From Rhodomicrobium sp. (lineage in GTDB: Bacteria; Pseudomonadota; Alphaproteobacteria; Rhizobiales; HXMU1428-3): DNA of 64,000 nucleotides. The translations under genes were made by a program, and so were the position numbers. The notes under the pieces are model-generated. The model saw only the letters and a program-made list of their open reading frames with translations. It had not been told where the DNA came from and ran no database searches. Numbering within the stretch: the stretch's first letter is position 1; the number at the start of each line of letters is the position of its first letter. The stretch lies in NCBI GenBank assembly GCA_021604665.1, contig BQJK01000002.1, positions 62,001-126,000 on the forward strand, read 5' to 3'. Shown one piece after another: positions 36,225 to 46,489 of this stretch.

Positions 36225-37514
36225 TTAGTAAGCTGAAGCTGTAGCACCGACGCCATCAAGATTATATAGATCGCGGCGGAAATGCACTGTTCTATCTTCA
36301 GTTGCCCATGCGGTGACATAGACAAAGTAAACTGGGGCTCTCGCTTTTAGGCGCACATCAAGGCGCTCACCATTGGCTTGCATCTGATCAACGCGGCCGC
36401 GGTTCCAGTCACCATTATTTTTGAGAAGCCATGTAACCAGCTGTTTCACATTCTGCACCCGGATACAGCCAGATGAGTTAGCGCGCAGGTTGCGGCCAAA
36501 CAAGCTTTTAGAGGGTGTATCATGCATGTAAACCGCATGCTGGTTATGGAAATTGATTTTGACAAAGCCCATGGAGTTATCTTTCCAGGGATCCTGGCGA
36601 TAACGGTAGTTATAAGCTTCACCGTTGAACCAATTGATTTTGGTTGTATCAACCTTGCGGCCACTGGAATCAATAGCGGAAATGCGGTAGCGCTCCAGAA
36701 TATCGCGGCGGCCACGTTTTGCCTCAGCCTGAGCCTTTGGCACCAGGTCTTTGCGCACAATGCTTCTGGGCACATTCCAATAAGGGTTAAAGTTGATCTC
36801 ATGGATCTTGCTGCGCAGACGAGGTGTTTGGCGAGATCTTTTGCCAACAACAGCTGCATGGCGAGAGACGATGCGATCACCTTCAACGACCTCAACCTGT
36901 TGCGCCGGAATATTCACTGCGACGTAACGATCTGCCGTTTTGCGGCTAAGGCCGTAGAGCCGAGCAATATTTGTGCGCAGCTGCCGTAAGCGAATGCTTG
37001 CAGATACATTCAACGCGCCTAAGGTGCGGCGATCTACAATGCCTTTAGGTGTGAGACCATGGCGAACCTGAAAGCGCTTAACGGCGCGCTCAACATATGA
37101 ATCGAAGAAGGTGGAGTAGCTTGATGAACGCTCAAGATCGCCTGTTAACTCTAGCCGTTTGCGGAGAAGAACGACATTCTCGCTGCGCATACCTGGGGTG
37201 AGTTTGCCCGCAGGAATTGCGCGCCAGCCGCCTGCAGAGACGATAGCAGCATAGCGCTTTACCGCATCTTTCATCAGCGGCACATTGCCTTTGGCAAGCG
37301 TCGGGAAGCCTTTAGGAGGGTTTTTCTCCCATTCACGAGCTGCAGATCTATCGAATGACTGCTCCCAGCTAGATGAATTGTTGGTATCACCTAAAATGCC
37401 ATTCCACCAACCATCATAGGCTTGTGCCTCAGTTGGGATGGAGGTCAGCGAGGTGATTGAGGCCAGCATTAGGGCGACCATAGGTAAAATAAAGCGATTT
37501 TTTTGCAGTGTCAT
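36225..37514 (-). CDS. L,D-transpeptidase (YkuD family), LdtP-like
   Basis: This secreted enzyme forms 3-3 peptidoglycan cross-links or attaches proteins to the wall. The signal peptide spans about residues 1-32 (PMVALMLASITSLTS). A peptidoglycan-binding helical domain follows (SYVERAVKRFQVRHGLTPKG). Then comes YkuD, with INFNPYWNVPRSIV, the His segment AVYMHDTPSKSLFG and the nucleophile motif RANSSGCIRV. The length is 429 residues. It is probably the target of the MarR-type regulator encoded 1.1 kb upstream; in Liberibacter and Sinorhizobium, LdtR controls ldtP. Confidence 0.92.
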   Translation of the reverse strand: MTLQKNRFILPMVALMLASITSLTSIPTEAQAYDGWWNGILGDTNNSSSWEQSFDRSAAREWEKNPPKGFPTLAKGNVPLMKDAVKRYAAIVSAGGWRAIPAGKLTPGMRSENVVLLRKRLELTGDLERSSSYSTFFDSYVERAVKRFQVRHGLTPKGIVDRRTLGALNVSASIRLRQLRTNIARLYGLSRKTADRYVAVNIPAQQVEVVEGDRIVSRHAAVVGKRSRQTPRLRSKIHEINFNPYWNVPRSIVRKDLVPKAQAEAKRGRRDILERYRISAIDSSGRKVDTTKINWFNGEAYNYRYRQDPWKDNSMGFVKINFHNQHAVYMHDTPSKSLFGRNLRANSSGCIRVQNVKQLVTWLLKNNGDWNRGRVDQMQANGERLDVRLKARAPVYFVYVTAWATEDRTVHFRRDLYNLDGVGATASAY

Positions 37515-38241
37515 TGCTTTTCCAGGCTTATACAGGCGTTGCGTCTGTTAAATTCTAATCAGCTCGAAATATCATCTACCCGATGCATTTTAAGCGGGCC
37601 AAGATATTCGGCCAATGCTTTAGAAATGGGGCATAAAATGAGTTTTAAAGCCATTTTTGCTCCAATATGGCACCTAAACAGAAGGCCAGTTTAGGGTTAA
37701 TTAAAAGTTAACCGGCGCTTTTGTTACTGGTTATGATGTAATCGTGATCCTATTCGTGACATCAGAGTTACGCCACCATTGGTGACAAGTACCACAATAT
37801 TAGGGTTGCTGATATATACGTATTAAATTCTCTTTTTAAACTGTGGATATTCCTTAAGTAAAATACCCGGCTCAAAGTTCAAGGCCCTATTGGCCTAAAT
37901 ATATTTGGAATTATGGTGATGCCGTATTGTGATTAGCTCAGTTTATTCACCCTGTGTAAGAACGCCAATCACAATTCCTTTATCTCTCGCACTCTTCCTT
38001 ATCTAGTCCGCATCCAGATTTTCTAGCCCATAACCGGTCTGAACTGTGCTGCAGGCAAGAGCTTTTGCCGCTCAACTCAGCTTTAAGGCCATTTTGGGCT
38101 CAGATTGAGTGAGCACATATAAAATGCACTCACTAAATACGTTACCGCTATGAAATTGTGCCGCAAAACTTTGACTGAAATGTGCAGGCTGCTCATTTGC
38201 AAGTGATTGTCTCATTCGTTTTAAGATATAAAGACATGTCA

Positions 38242-38264
38242 ATTGTTCAAAACTATTGTTCAAA
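38242..38264. repeat. 10-bp direct repeat, candidate regulator site
   Basis: ATTGTTCAAA occurs twice with 3 bases between, a 13-bp period. It lies about 730 bp upstream of the L,D-transpeptidase start. Function is inferred. Confidence 0.4.
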
Positions 38265-38542
38265 TAAGCCTTGTACAGATTTGCATGTTACCCCCTTGTC
38301 TTTGGGAGGGACATGCATAGCTGGTAATGAACAGCACATATCAGTCATAATTAGTTTGGAGACATTCGCGGATAAACTCAAGACGTAGCTTCGCATCCAA
38401 AATCAAAAAGCCCAGCGCTGTGACATATTCACAAGCCCTTTTCACAAAGATAGTGTTCTCGACGACTACACTTGCCTAATTCTAAGGCCTACTTCTACGG
38501 CCCATTTTCCGGCATAGCACTGGGATAGCGCCGTTAAAACAG

Positions 38543-38574
38543 CAAGAACCCCGCCAAAAAAGGCAGGGTTCTTG
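38543..38574 (-). terminator. Terminator of ldtR
   Basis: CAAGAACCCCGCC (38543-38555) pairs with GGCAGGGTTCTTG (38562-38574), with one C-A mismatch, around six As. It lies 38 bp past the ldtR stop. Read leftward, CTGTTTTAA follows. Confidence 0.8.
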
Positions 38575-38611
38575 TGTGATTTGCATGACCTAATTTGTTG
38601 GGCCGACTATT

Positions 38612-39121
38612 TTAGAGGCGGAACCTGATCTGATCTGTCCAATACCGCTCCAGTTGCAGCAAAGACTTATTCACACCTGAGAGGTCGCCTTCTGAAATCC
38701 CACCGACCTTCTCCAGAGCGTCTAATTGACGCCCATAAAGCCCGTTGATGATATCGCAAACTTCCTGCCCTTTTTCTGTCAGACGAATTCTGACAGAGCG
38801 ACGGTCTGTATCTGAACGCTCCTGGTTTATGTACCCCATCTCGACCAGTTTCTTAAGATTGTAAGAAACGTTCGAACCAAGGTAATAACCGCGTGACCGC
38901 AGTTCACCAGCAGAAAGCTCAGATTCGCCAATATTATAAAGAAGCAGAGCCTGGATACTATTGACCTCAGAACAGCCGTGCCGCTCGAACTCATCCTTGA
39001 CTACATCCAGGAGAAGACGGTGCAACCGCTCAATCATTCTGAGAGATGACATATACTCGCTTTTCAGCGTTTCATCGTCTTCAGCTAATTGTAGTTCCTG
39101 CTTGTTCTCGGCATTTATCAT
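38612..39121 (-). CDS. ldtR: MarR family regulator, LdtR-like
   Basis: This winged-helix regulator has 169 residues. The core EVNSIQALLLYNIGESELS, AGELRSRGYYLGSNVSYNLK (recognition helix) and DTDRRSVRIRLTEKGQE (wing) match my recollection of rhizobial LdtR nearly word for word. The ending LERYWTDQIRFRL matches too. LdtR in Liberibacter asiaticus and Sinorhizobium activates an L,D-transpeptidase gene and affects osmotic tolerance. Here that gene lies downstream on the same strand. No autogenous operator was identified by eye. Confidence 0.88.
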   Translation of the reverse strand: MINAENKQELQLAEDDETLKSEYMSSLRMIERLHRLLLDVVKDEFERHGCSEVNSIQALLLYNIGESELSAGELRSRGYYLGSNVSYNLKKLVEMGYINQERSDTDRRSVRIRLTEKGQEVCDIINGLYGRQLDALEKVGGISEGDLSGVNKSLLQLERYWTDQIRFRL

Positions 39122-39394
39122 AATTGCCTCATAGTTTTACGCCTACTGTTCACGATGTTCTTTATCCGACTTTTTTAAATCCAACATCTCGCATTCCTTG
39201 CCAATACCCAGGCAACTGAATGTGTTTTTTGATGCCGAAATTATCGGTGACACCGTTTTGATAGAAGCAACTATAAGGCCTTGGACCTAAGATCCGCTTA
39301 AGCAACACTGTTAATTTAAAGTAAAATTCTCAAGCATTTATCTAAAAATGTAACAGTCTGTGAGAGTATCTTGATCAATCACAACCGTCGGCTG

Positions 39395-40522
39395 TTATTT
39401 ATCTACCCCAAGCTCTCTTGGTGGCAGATTGAGCACATCTTCCACTACTGGCGTGAAATATTCGTCTATCTCATCCATGCTGACGGCTGCAAGATTATCT
39501 GGCTGCCAGGTTGGCGTTGTTTTCTCTCTCATGCGGGCATTTATCGCGTGGGGGAAATCATGATTTTTCAGACAATGACCAACCAGGGTGAAATCCTGTG
39601 CCAGGGCAGCCTCTAGCGGCAGGCCTTTCATGCGCTCAATGGCCAGTTTGGTGAGTTTTAGGCTGGTGGGTGACGCGGCTTTCATATCTTCTAACGCCGC
39701 TTCTGCCCAGGGTTGATGTTCGCCCCGTATTTCTTCAAGTGCAGTGATAATGGCTTCAACGGTTGGTTGGCTGAAGGTTTTGGTTATCAGCGGCTCTAAC
39801 TCTTCCAGCTGACTATTTCCAGGCTTTTGGGTCAGGTCATCCAGCAACCTGTCAACGGGGATCGCCTCTCTAAGCTGCTGTTTGATGTTTTCGAATTGAT
39901 CGCTATCTATGCTGTGCTCGATGAGATCAAGATAGCGCGCGTCATCCCTGTTGATTGCCTGGCCGGTTAGGCCAAGATACATACCAATAGCGCCGGGCAT
40001 ATTTGCCAAAAGGCGGGTGATGCCGACATCTGGAAATAGGCCAATTTTAACTTCAGGCATGCTCCAGGCGTAATTCTCCCCCGCTACAATGTGTGTGCCA
40101 TGCTGAGTGATACCCACGCCGCCGCCCATGACTTTGCCATTTATCAGGGAAATAACCGGCTTGGTCATGCAGTCAATTGTCCAGATGGTTTCATATTCGC
40201 CGCCCAAAAGCTGGATTGAGTCTCGCAATGAGCGTTCTCTGGCCTCTAGTATTTCAATAATATCTGCACCGGCTGAGAAAAATTCCGGGTGGTTGGATTC
40301 CACCAGAATCGTGTAAACATCAGGGTTATCAACCCATTCGCGGTAATGGTGCAAAATTTTATCGCGCATGGCTTTACCGATTGCGTTGCGTTTTTCTGGG
40401 TAATTTAGGGTTACCACAGCCAATCTTTCCTGTTTTTCACAGGTTACACGGTGGGTATCGACAACTTCCTTGTGCATCATTTTCTCAACTTCTTTGTCAT
40501 CTATGAGGGGTGAGTAATACAT
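39395..40522 (-). CDS. 3-hydroxyisobutyryl-CoA hydrolase-like enzyme (enoyl-CoA hydratase superfamily)
   Basis: This crotonase-fold protein has 375 residues, the length typical of HIBYL-CoA hydrolase of valine breakdown. Its features are LNYPEKRNAIGKAM, FSAGADIIEIL, INGKVMGGGVGI (oxyanion hole) and YAWSMPEVKIGLFPDVGITRLLA, the last being characteristic of HIBYL-CoA hydrolases. A C-terminal helical region follows. A start at 40480 (second Met cluster) is possible. It is divergent from the extensin-domain gene, with 28 bp between starts. The hydrolase assignment over hydratase is moderately strong. Confidence 0.82.
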   Translation of the reverse strand: MYYSPLIDDKEVEKMMHKEVVDTHRVTCEKQERLAVVTLNYPEKRNAIGKAMRDKILHHYREWVDNPDVYTILVESNHPEFFSAGADIIEILEARERSLRDSIQLLGGEYETIWTIDCMTKPVISLINGKVMGGGVGITQHGTHIVAGENYAWSMPEVKIGLFPDVGITRLLANMPGAIGMYLGLTGQAINRDDARYLDLIEHSIDSDQFENIKQQLREAIPVDRLLDDLTQKPGNSQLEELEPLITKTFSQPTVEAIITALEEIRGEHQPWAEAALEDMKAASPTSLKLTKLAIERMKGLPLEAALAQDFTLVGHCLKNHDFPHAINARMREKTTPTWQPDNLAAVSMDEIDEYFTPVVEDVLNLPPRELGVDK

Positions 40523-40550
40523 GAAGCGCTGTTAAGCTGAAAGTCCTTAC

Positions 40551-41765
40551 ATGAAAATCCTTTTGAGATCAGCGATATTCACATATTGCCTTTTGTTTTT
40601 ACCCGACCCGCTACTGGCAGCGGACGGCCCGCCTTTGCCTGTAATGAAATCAGATGCCATTGATGAAACACAACCCAAAGCGGATGTGCTGCGCAAAATC
40701 ATTCCCAAATCCGAATATTTTGCATCTAAACGCCCGTTGCCCGCTGTGTCGCTGCCGCCTGACTGGGATGGTTTGAAAAAATCTCCGGCCCGCCAGAAGC
40801 GCAAAGCTGGAGCAAAGCCGAAAAAAAGAACTCCGCAAAATGTAAAATCGCCGATGGAGAAAAATAAGGACCTTAAAGCCTCCCAGCCTTTACCGGAGCG
40901 CAAGATCACCACAAAAGAGACTGAGGAGACGGTTGATAAAACAACATTAGTGAAAAGTGGTCGCTTCAATAAAACTGGAATAGCTACGGATTCACCTTCG
41001 GATCAGGGCCTTCTAAATGACCTTGATATGAAAAATGGCGGCGATCGCCCTGGAATTATTGCAACGATCCCGTTGCCTATTCGCCGAGCTGATGCTGGCA
41101 ATGCCGGGTTAGTTGGGGGGAAATCGGCTGCTAAAGTATTGCAGAAAGATTTGCCCGTCACCCCGGTGGTGCTGCCGGTGCCACCGCCTTTAACCAAATG
41201 GAAAGATGCTGAAATCGCCAGCGCCCAGCAGCAGTGCAAGGTGCTTCTGAAGGATGTTGATGTAACGCTGAAGCCAGTTGCCCCGATACGCAAAGGGGAG
41301 TGCGGCACGCCGGCCCCTGTTCGGGTTACGGCGATTGGCAAACATAAGGGCAAGGGTGTTAAAATTAGCCCTGCGGCGACGCTGAATTGCAACTACACGG
41401 CGATGTTTGCAAAATGGGTCAAAAATAAGCTGCAACCCCTGGCGAAGAAGCATTTTAACTCTCGGGTTAAAATGATCCACAATATGTCGTCTTACTCTTG
41501 CCGGCGGCGCTATAATGGCACCACAACCAAGATTTCTGAGCACGCATTAGCGAATGCACTTGATATTGGCGGCTTGACTTTGGCCAATGGTACCGTTGTG
41601 TCTGTTTTGAAGCATTGGGAAGATTCTGACGAGAAGAGTGAGTTTCTTAAAGAAATGCACCAATCTGCCTGTCAGGCTTTTGTTGTTGTGCTGGGGCCTG
41701 AGGCGAATGAAGCGCATAAGAACCATTTTCACTTTGATGTCGGGCGGTATAAAGTTTGTGAATAA
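40551..41765 (+). CDS. Extensin-family secreted protein
   Basis: This is an exported 404-residue protein. A signal peptide (LLRSAIFTYCLLFLPDPLLA) is followed by a ~200-residue region rich in Pro and Lys. The C-terminal extensin-like domain starts near residue 220, with cysteines (AQQQCKVLL, GECGTPAPV, YSCRRRYN). Conserved KISEHALANALDIGGL and HKNHFHFDVGRYKVC follow. The H...D and HxH layout resembles the zinc site of LAS/M15 peptidases, so cell-wall peptide cleavage is possible but unproven. It may share a control region with the divergent hydrolase gene. Confidence 0.85.
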   Translation: MKILLRSAIFTYCLLFLPDPLLAADGPPLPVMKSDAIDETQPKADVLRKIIPKSEYFASKRPLPAVSLPPDWDGLKKSPARQKRKAGAKPKKRTPQNVKSPMEKNKDLKASQPLPERKITTKETEETVDKTTLVKSGRFNKTGIATDSPSDQGLLNDLDMKNGGDRPGIIATIPLPIRRADAGNAGLVGGKSAAKVLQKDLPVTPVVLPVPPPLTKWKDAEIASAQQQCKVLLKDVDVTLKPVAPIRKGECGTPAPVRVTAIGKHKGKGVKISPAATLNCNYTAMFAKWVKNKLQPLAKKHFNSRVKMIHNMSSYSCRRRYNGTTTKISEHALANALDIGGLTLANGTVVSVLKHWEDSDEKSEFLKEMHQSACQAFVVVLGPEANEAHKNHFHFDVGRYKVCE

Positions 41766-41811
41766 TGCAGGCTGTGCGTTCAGACCAGCCGGTTTTTTGG
41801 AGATGAGCCTA

Positions 41812-42135
41812 ATGTATGCGGTTATCTTTGAAGTGAAACTGAAAGAGGCCAATAAAGCGGCCTATCTTGCTATTGCTGGCGCGCTGCGAGAAGAGCTGGT
41901 GACCATGGAGGGATTTATCTCCATTGAGCGGTTTCAATCACTTGTTGAGGAGAGCAAATTGCTCTCCCTTTCTTTTTGGGAGAGTGAAGAGGCGATTTTA
42001 AAGTGGAAAGCGCGCCCGAACCATATGGCCGCGCAGCTTAAAGGGCGAGATTCATTATTTGAGGATTACCGCATTCGCATTGCTCGGGTTGAGCGGGATT
42101 ATACACTGGCCAGCAGTGACTTTGAGCCTTCATGA
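41812..42135 (+). CDS. Antibiotic biosynthesis monooxygenase (ABM) domain protein
   Basis: This short ferredoxin-like ABM protein has 107 residues: MYAVIFEVKLKEAN, then EGFISIERFQSL, LLSLSFWESEEAILKWK and HMAAQLKGRD. I start it at 41812, which places GGAG nine bases upstream. An ATG at 41803 leaves almost no spacing to that site, and the frame to 41638 overlaps the extensin gene. It follows that gene by 46 bp, so the two may be co-transcribed. Members range from monooxygenases to haem-degrading enzymes; the role here is unknown. Confidence 0.82.
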   Translation: MYAVIFEVKLKEANKAAYLAIAGALREELVTMEGFISIERFQSLVEESKLLSLSFWESEEAILKWKARPNHMAAQLKGRDSLFEDYRIRIARVERDYTLASSDFEPS

Positions 42136-43508
<1,373 letters not shown>

Positions 43509-43598
43509 GCATGATTTAGTAAGTACGGCTAAGTAAGTAAGGCTTAGAGCAGCTTTTCACTGCCAACTCAGCTTAACTCGAATTATCTCAGGACCCCT

Positions 43599-45473
43599 AT
43601 GAGCGTGTTTTCTTCTATATTTAATGTTTCTGATGCCGCTATGTGGGTCACTTTTGCTGTGATCATTGGCTCTATTGTGCTGTTTGCGAATGACCGCATC
43701 CCGCTTGAACTTAGCTCAATTGGCGTTATCGCTGTGTTGTTGCTGTTTTTTCAGCTGTTTCCCTATATCGGTGAGGATGGAACAAATCTCTTAGGCGCTG
43801 AGGCGTTGTTGCAAGGGTTTGCCAACCCTGTGCTCTTTGCCATCATGGCGCTTTTGGTGATTGGGCAGGGGCTATATAACACTGGCGCGCTTGAGGGGCC
43901 GGCAAACCTTATTGCTCGCTTTGGCCGCAAAGGCCCGTGGCTGGCCTTTACGGTGGCTTTTATCATTGCGGGCACTGTTTCAGCTTTTATGAACAACACG
44001 CCGGTTGTTGTTATTTTCATTCCGATTATTACGGCGGTGGCCGGCAACCTTGGCCTGAATGCCTCACGTGCAATGATGCCGCTGAGCTTCATTTGCATCC
44101 TTGGCGGCATGACAACGCTGATAGGCTCCAGCGCAAACCTCATTACTGCAACCATTGCTGAACAGAATGATGTACCGCGCATTGGCTTTTTTGACTTTAC
44201 GGTGCCGGGGTTGGTGCTTGCCAGCATTGGTGCGCTTTATGTAATTTTTGTTCTCCCCTATCTGATCCGCAAAAGTGATGACGACCTTGCAGATGCCAAA
44301 AATCTTGATGGCGGCAAGCAGTTTATTGCGCAGATCCCCTTGAAAGAGGGACACCCCTGGATTGGCATTGAAAGCCAGGCTGGTTTCTTCCCTGGATTAA
44401 AAAACATCACCATCCGTATGGTGCGCCGTGAAGGGCAAGAGTTTTTACCGCCATTTGATGAGGTGACATTAAGCCCTGGCGATACACTGGTCCTGGCGGC
44501 GACGCGCAAAGTGCTCTCTGATAGTTTGCAGCAAACAGCGCAGCAAGCCACTGTTTGGCCGGATGATGAGCCAGAGCCTGAGAATGGTGGCGGGGAGAAA
44601 CGCCAGCCGCGGCGTTTGGCGCTTTCTATTGCTGAGGCTGTTGTTGCCCCGGCCTCTAGGCTTGTTGGTGCGAATGTTGACCCGGAAATTCTGCACGCCG
44701 AAACGGGCATGGAGCTGATTGGCATTCAGCGCCGCAGCCGCATGGGGCGCGGGGCAATTAGCAATATCAGGCTGGAATCTGGCGATGTTATTCTGCTACT
44801 TGGTGAGCAGAAAGAAATAAAGAAGCTGCGCTCCAACCGGAATTTATTGCTGTTGGATTGGCTTACAGAAGAGCTGCCCCAAACGCACCATGCGCTGCAT
44901 GCTTTGGTGATTTTCGCGCTCACTATCACGCTGGCCGCCACTAATATTTTGCCGATCGCTATTGCAGCCCTACTTGGGGCTGTGACGATGATTGCAACCA
45001 GCTGCCTGAATGTGCGCCAGGCATTGAGGGCTATTGATGCGCGGGTGTTTTTGTTGGTGGGGACGGCCTTTGCCCTTGCGACCCCTTTACAAATAACCGG
45101 CGGCGCGCAATTTGTTGCAACAAGTGTTGTTGATGCTTTTTCAGGGGCGGGGCCGGCTGTGCTGCTCTCTGCGTTTTTTCTACTAACAGCGATTTTGACC
45201 AATTTTCTCTCTAATGCGGCAACGGCCGCTTTGATGACCCCGATTGCGGTAAGCGCTGCCAGAGAGATAGGCGCAGACCCGATGCCGTTCATCTATGGGT
45301 TGATCTTTGCGCTGAACTGTTCCTTCGCCACGCCAATAGCTTATCAAACTAACTTGATTGTTATGGGCCCGGGGAACTATAGTTTTAAGGACTTTGTTCG
45401 CGGCGGGTTGCCGCTGGTCGTGCTGATGTGGGTGGCATTCTCGCTGTTTGCCCCCTTTTACTTCAATTTATAA
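43599..45473 (+). CDS. SLC13 family permease with RCK-C/TrkA-C domains
   Basis: This 624-residue divalent anion/Na+ symporter-type transporter has about 11-12 helices. N-terminal helices include the motif AFMNNTPVVVIFIPI. The cytoplasmic insert (about residues 225-410) has two TrkA-C-like lobes (FDEVTLSPGDTLVLAA and NIRLESGDVILLLGEQ). The C-terminal half repeats the fold with TNFLSNAATAALMTPIAVSA and TPIAYQTNLIVMGPGNY. Such proteins move sulfate, dicarboxylates or similar. The gene is followed by bpt after 10 bp, so they may be co-transcribed. Confidence 0.9.
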   Translation: MSVFSSIFNVSDAAMWVTFAVIIGSIVLFANDRIPLELSSIGVIAVLLLFFQLFPYIGEDGTNLLGAEALLQGFANPVLFAIMALLVIGQGLYNTGALEGPANLIARFGRKGPWLAFTVAFIIAGTVSAFMNNTPVVVIFIPIITAVAGNLGLNASRAMMPLSFICILGGMTTLIGSSANLITATIAEQNDVPRIGFFDFTVPGLVLASIGALYVIFVLPYLIRKSDDDLADAKNLDGGKQFIAQIPLKEGHPWIGIESQAGFFPGLKNITIRMVRREGQEFLPPFDEVTLSPGDTLVLAATRKVLSDSLQQTAQQATVWPDDEPEPENGGGEKRQPRRLALSIAEAVVAPASRLVGANVDPEILHAETGMELIGIQRRSRMGRGAISNIRLESGDVILLLGEQKEIKKLRSNRNLLLLDWLTEELPQTHHALHALVIFALTITLAATNILPIAIAALLGAVTMIATSCLNVRQALRAIDARVFLLVGTAFALATPLQITGGAQFVATSVVDAFSGAGPAVLLSAFFLLTAILTNFLSNAATAALMTPIAVSAAREIGADPMPFIYGLIFALNCSFATPIAYQTNLIVMGPGNYSFKDFVRGGLPLVVLMWVAFSLFAPFYFNL

Positions 45474-45483
45474 TAGGTGGTGA

Positions 45484-46311
45484 ATGACAGAGCAGCGCAA
45501 GGACTTTCCAGAATTTTATCTGACCAGACCGCAGCCTTGCCCTTATCTGCCGGACCGATATGAACGTAAACTTTTCACCCATCTAGGCCGTGAAAAATCA
45601 TCAGCCCATTTTGACCTGTTGCATGGCGATGGCTTTCGCCGCAGCCAGACCATTGCTTACCGCCCCCATTGTGAGAATTGCAAATCCTGTATTTCAGTGC
45701 GCATCAGGGTGAATGACTTTGCGCAATCCAGGTCGCAAAAAAGAGTGTGGCGGCTGAATAAAGACATACACTCAGCAAGAGCGCCTGCCCTTGCCAGTCC
45801 TGAGCAATATGCACTGTTTAAAAGTTATGTAGAGACCCGTCATAATGATGGCGGCATGGCTGATATGAGCCAGAATGACTATCAGGCGATGATTGAAGAC
45901 AGTGTTGTTGATAGTTTTCTAACTGAATATCGCCTGCCGCGGCAGATTAATAGCTCTGATCCACAGGCTAATGAGGGGCAAAACTACACTTATTCGCTGG
46001 CAGGTGAGAATTATCAACGCGCGGCTTCCCATAACAAAAGCTCACCCTTAATCGGCATTGCGCTTTGCGATGAGCTTTCTGATGGGGTTTCACTGGTTTA
46101 CAGCTATTTTGATCCGGATTTTAAGGCCCGCAGCCTTGGGACTTTTATTATCCTGGAGACAATCAGCTATGCGCAGGCGCTTGGGTTGCCTTTTGTTTAT
46201 CTTGGCTATTGGGTGGAGGGGTCACCCAAGATGGATTATAAGATCCGCTTTTTGCCGCAAGATCATCTGATTGACGGTGTCTGGCGCAAAGTGAGCAAGA
46301 GGGTTTTATAA
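45484..46311 (+). CDS. bpt: Aspartate/glutamate leucyltransferase (Bpt arginyltransferase family)
   Basis: Bpt transfers Leu from leucyl-tRNA to proteins with N-terminal Asp or Glu, feeding the ClpS/ClpAP N-degron pathway. The 275-residue product has the ATE N-domain with YRPHCENCKSCISVRIRVND and the C-domain with GVSLVYSYFDPDF, LGTFIILETISYA and YLGYWVEGSPKMDYK. AGGTGG lies just before the ATG. It is convergent with parC, separated by a strong terminator. Confidence 0.95.
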   Translation: MTEQRKDFPEFYLTRPQPCPYLPDRYERKLFTHLGREKSSAHFDLLHGDGFRRSQTIAYRPHCENCKSCISVRIRVNDFAQSRSQKRVWRLNKDIHSARAPALASPEQYALFKSYVETRHNDGGMADMSQNDYQAMIEDSVVDSFLTEYRLPRQINSSDPQANEGQNYTYSLAGENYQRAASHNKSSPLIGIALCDELSDGVSLVYSYFDPDFKARSLGTFIILETISYAQALGLPFVYLGYWVEGSPKMDYKIRFLPQDHLIDGVWRKVSKRVL

Positions 46312-46337
46312 CTCTACCGACTGCCGCCTTCAGAATT

Positions 46338-46370
46338 AAGGGCCGGGGAGATTATGCCACCCGGCCCTTT
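46338..46370. terminator. Terminator between bpt and parC
   Basis: GGGCCGGG (46340-46347) pairs perfectly with CCCGGCCC (46360-46367). AA and TTT extend the stem base, and a T-run follows. It ends bpt (and possibly parC). Confidence 0.85.
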
Positions 46371-46451
46371 TATAGTTTATATCATCGCAGCTGGGCCTGA
46401 ATGTTTGGCCTTAGCCAAAAGGCATCACTTAGACTATGCCTTTTGGGGCAA

Positions 46452-46489
46452 TGCTTTTAAGTTTATGCTTTTGAGTTTATGCTTTTGGT
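46452..46489. repeat. 14-bp tandem repeat over the parC stop codon
   Basis: TGCTTTTAAGTTTA (46452-46465) and TGCTTTTGAGTTTA (46466-46479) are followed by a partial TGCTTTTGG (46480 on). The parC stop (TAA, 46477-46479) lies inside it, and the neighbouring unit carries a second copy of the stop context. This looks like replication slippage. Confidence 0.65.

Larger units (their letters stand above)
37515..38611. promoter_or_regulatory. Long non-coding region between ldtR and the L,D-transpeptidase gene
   Basis: About 1.1 kb carries no plausible gene; the open frames present lack ribosome sites and protein-like composition. It holds an exact 10-bp direct repeat, ATTGTTCAAA at 38242-38251 and 38255-38264, and the ldtR terminator at 38543-38574. 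AT content is high. It could hold the ldtP promoter with distant regulator sites or an unrecognised small RNA. Confidence 0.5.

Noticed and set aside
36225..37514. L,D-transpeptidase motif with Ser-Ser before GC instead of Ser-His
   Set aside because: SSGC variants are normal in the YcbB-type branch, and the catalytic His is present upstream.
38072..38388. Short open frames on both strands in the ldtR spacer
   Set aside because: They overlap each other on opposite strands, lack ribosome sites and show no family pattern.
41638..41811. Upstream extension of the ABM frame
   Set aside because: It overlaps the extensin gene in another frame and is unlike the family.
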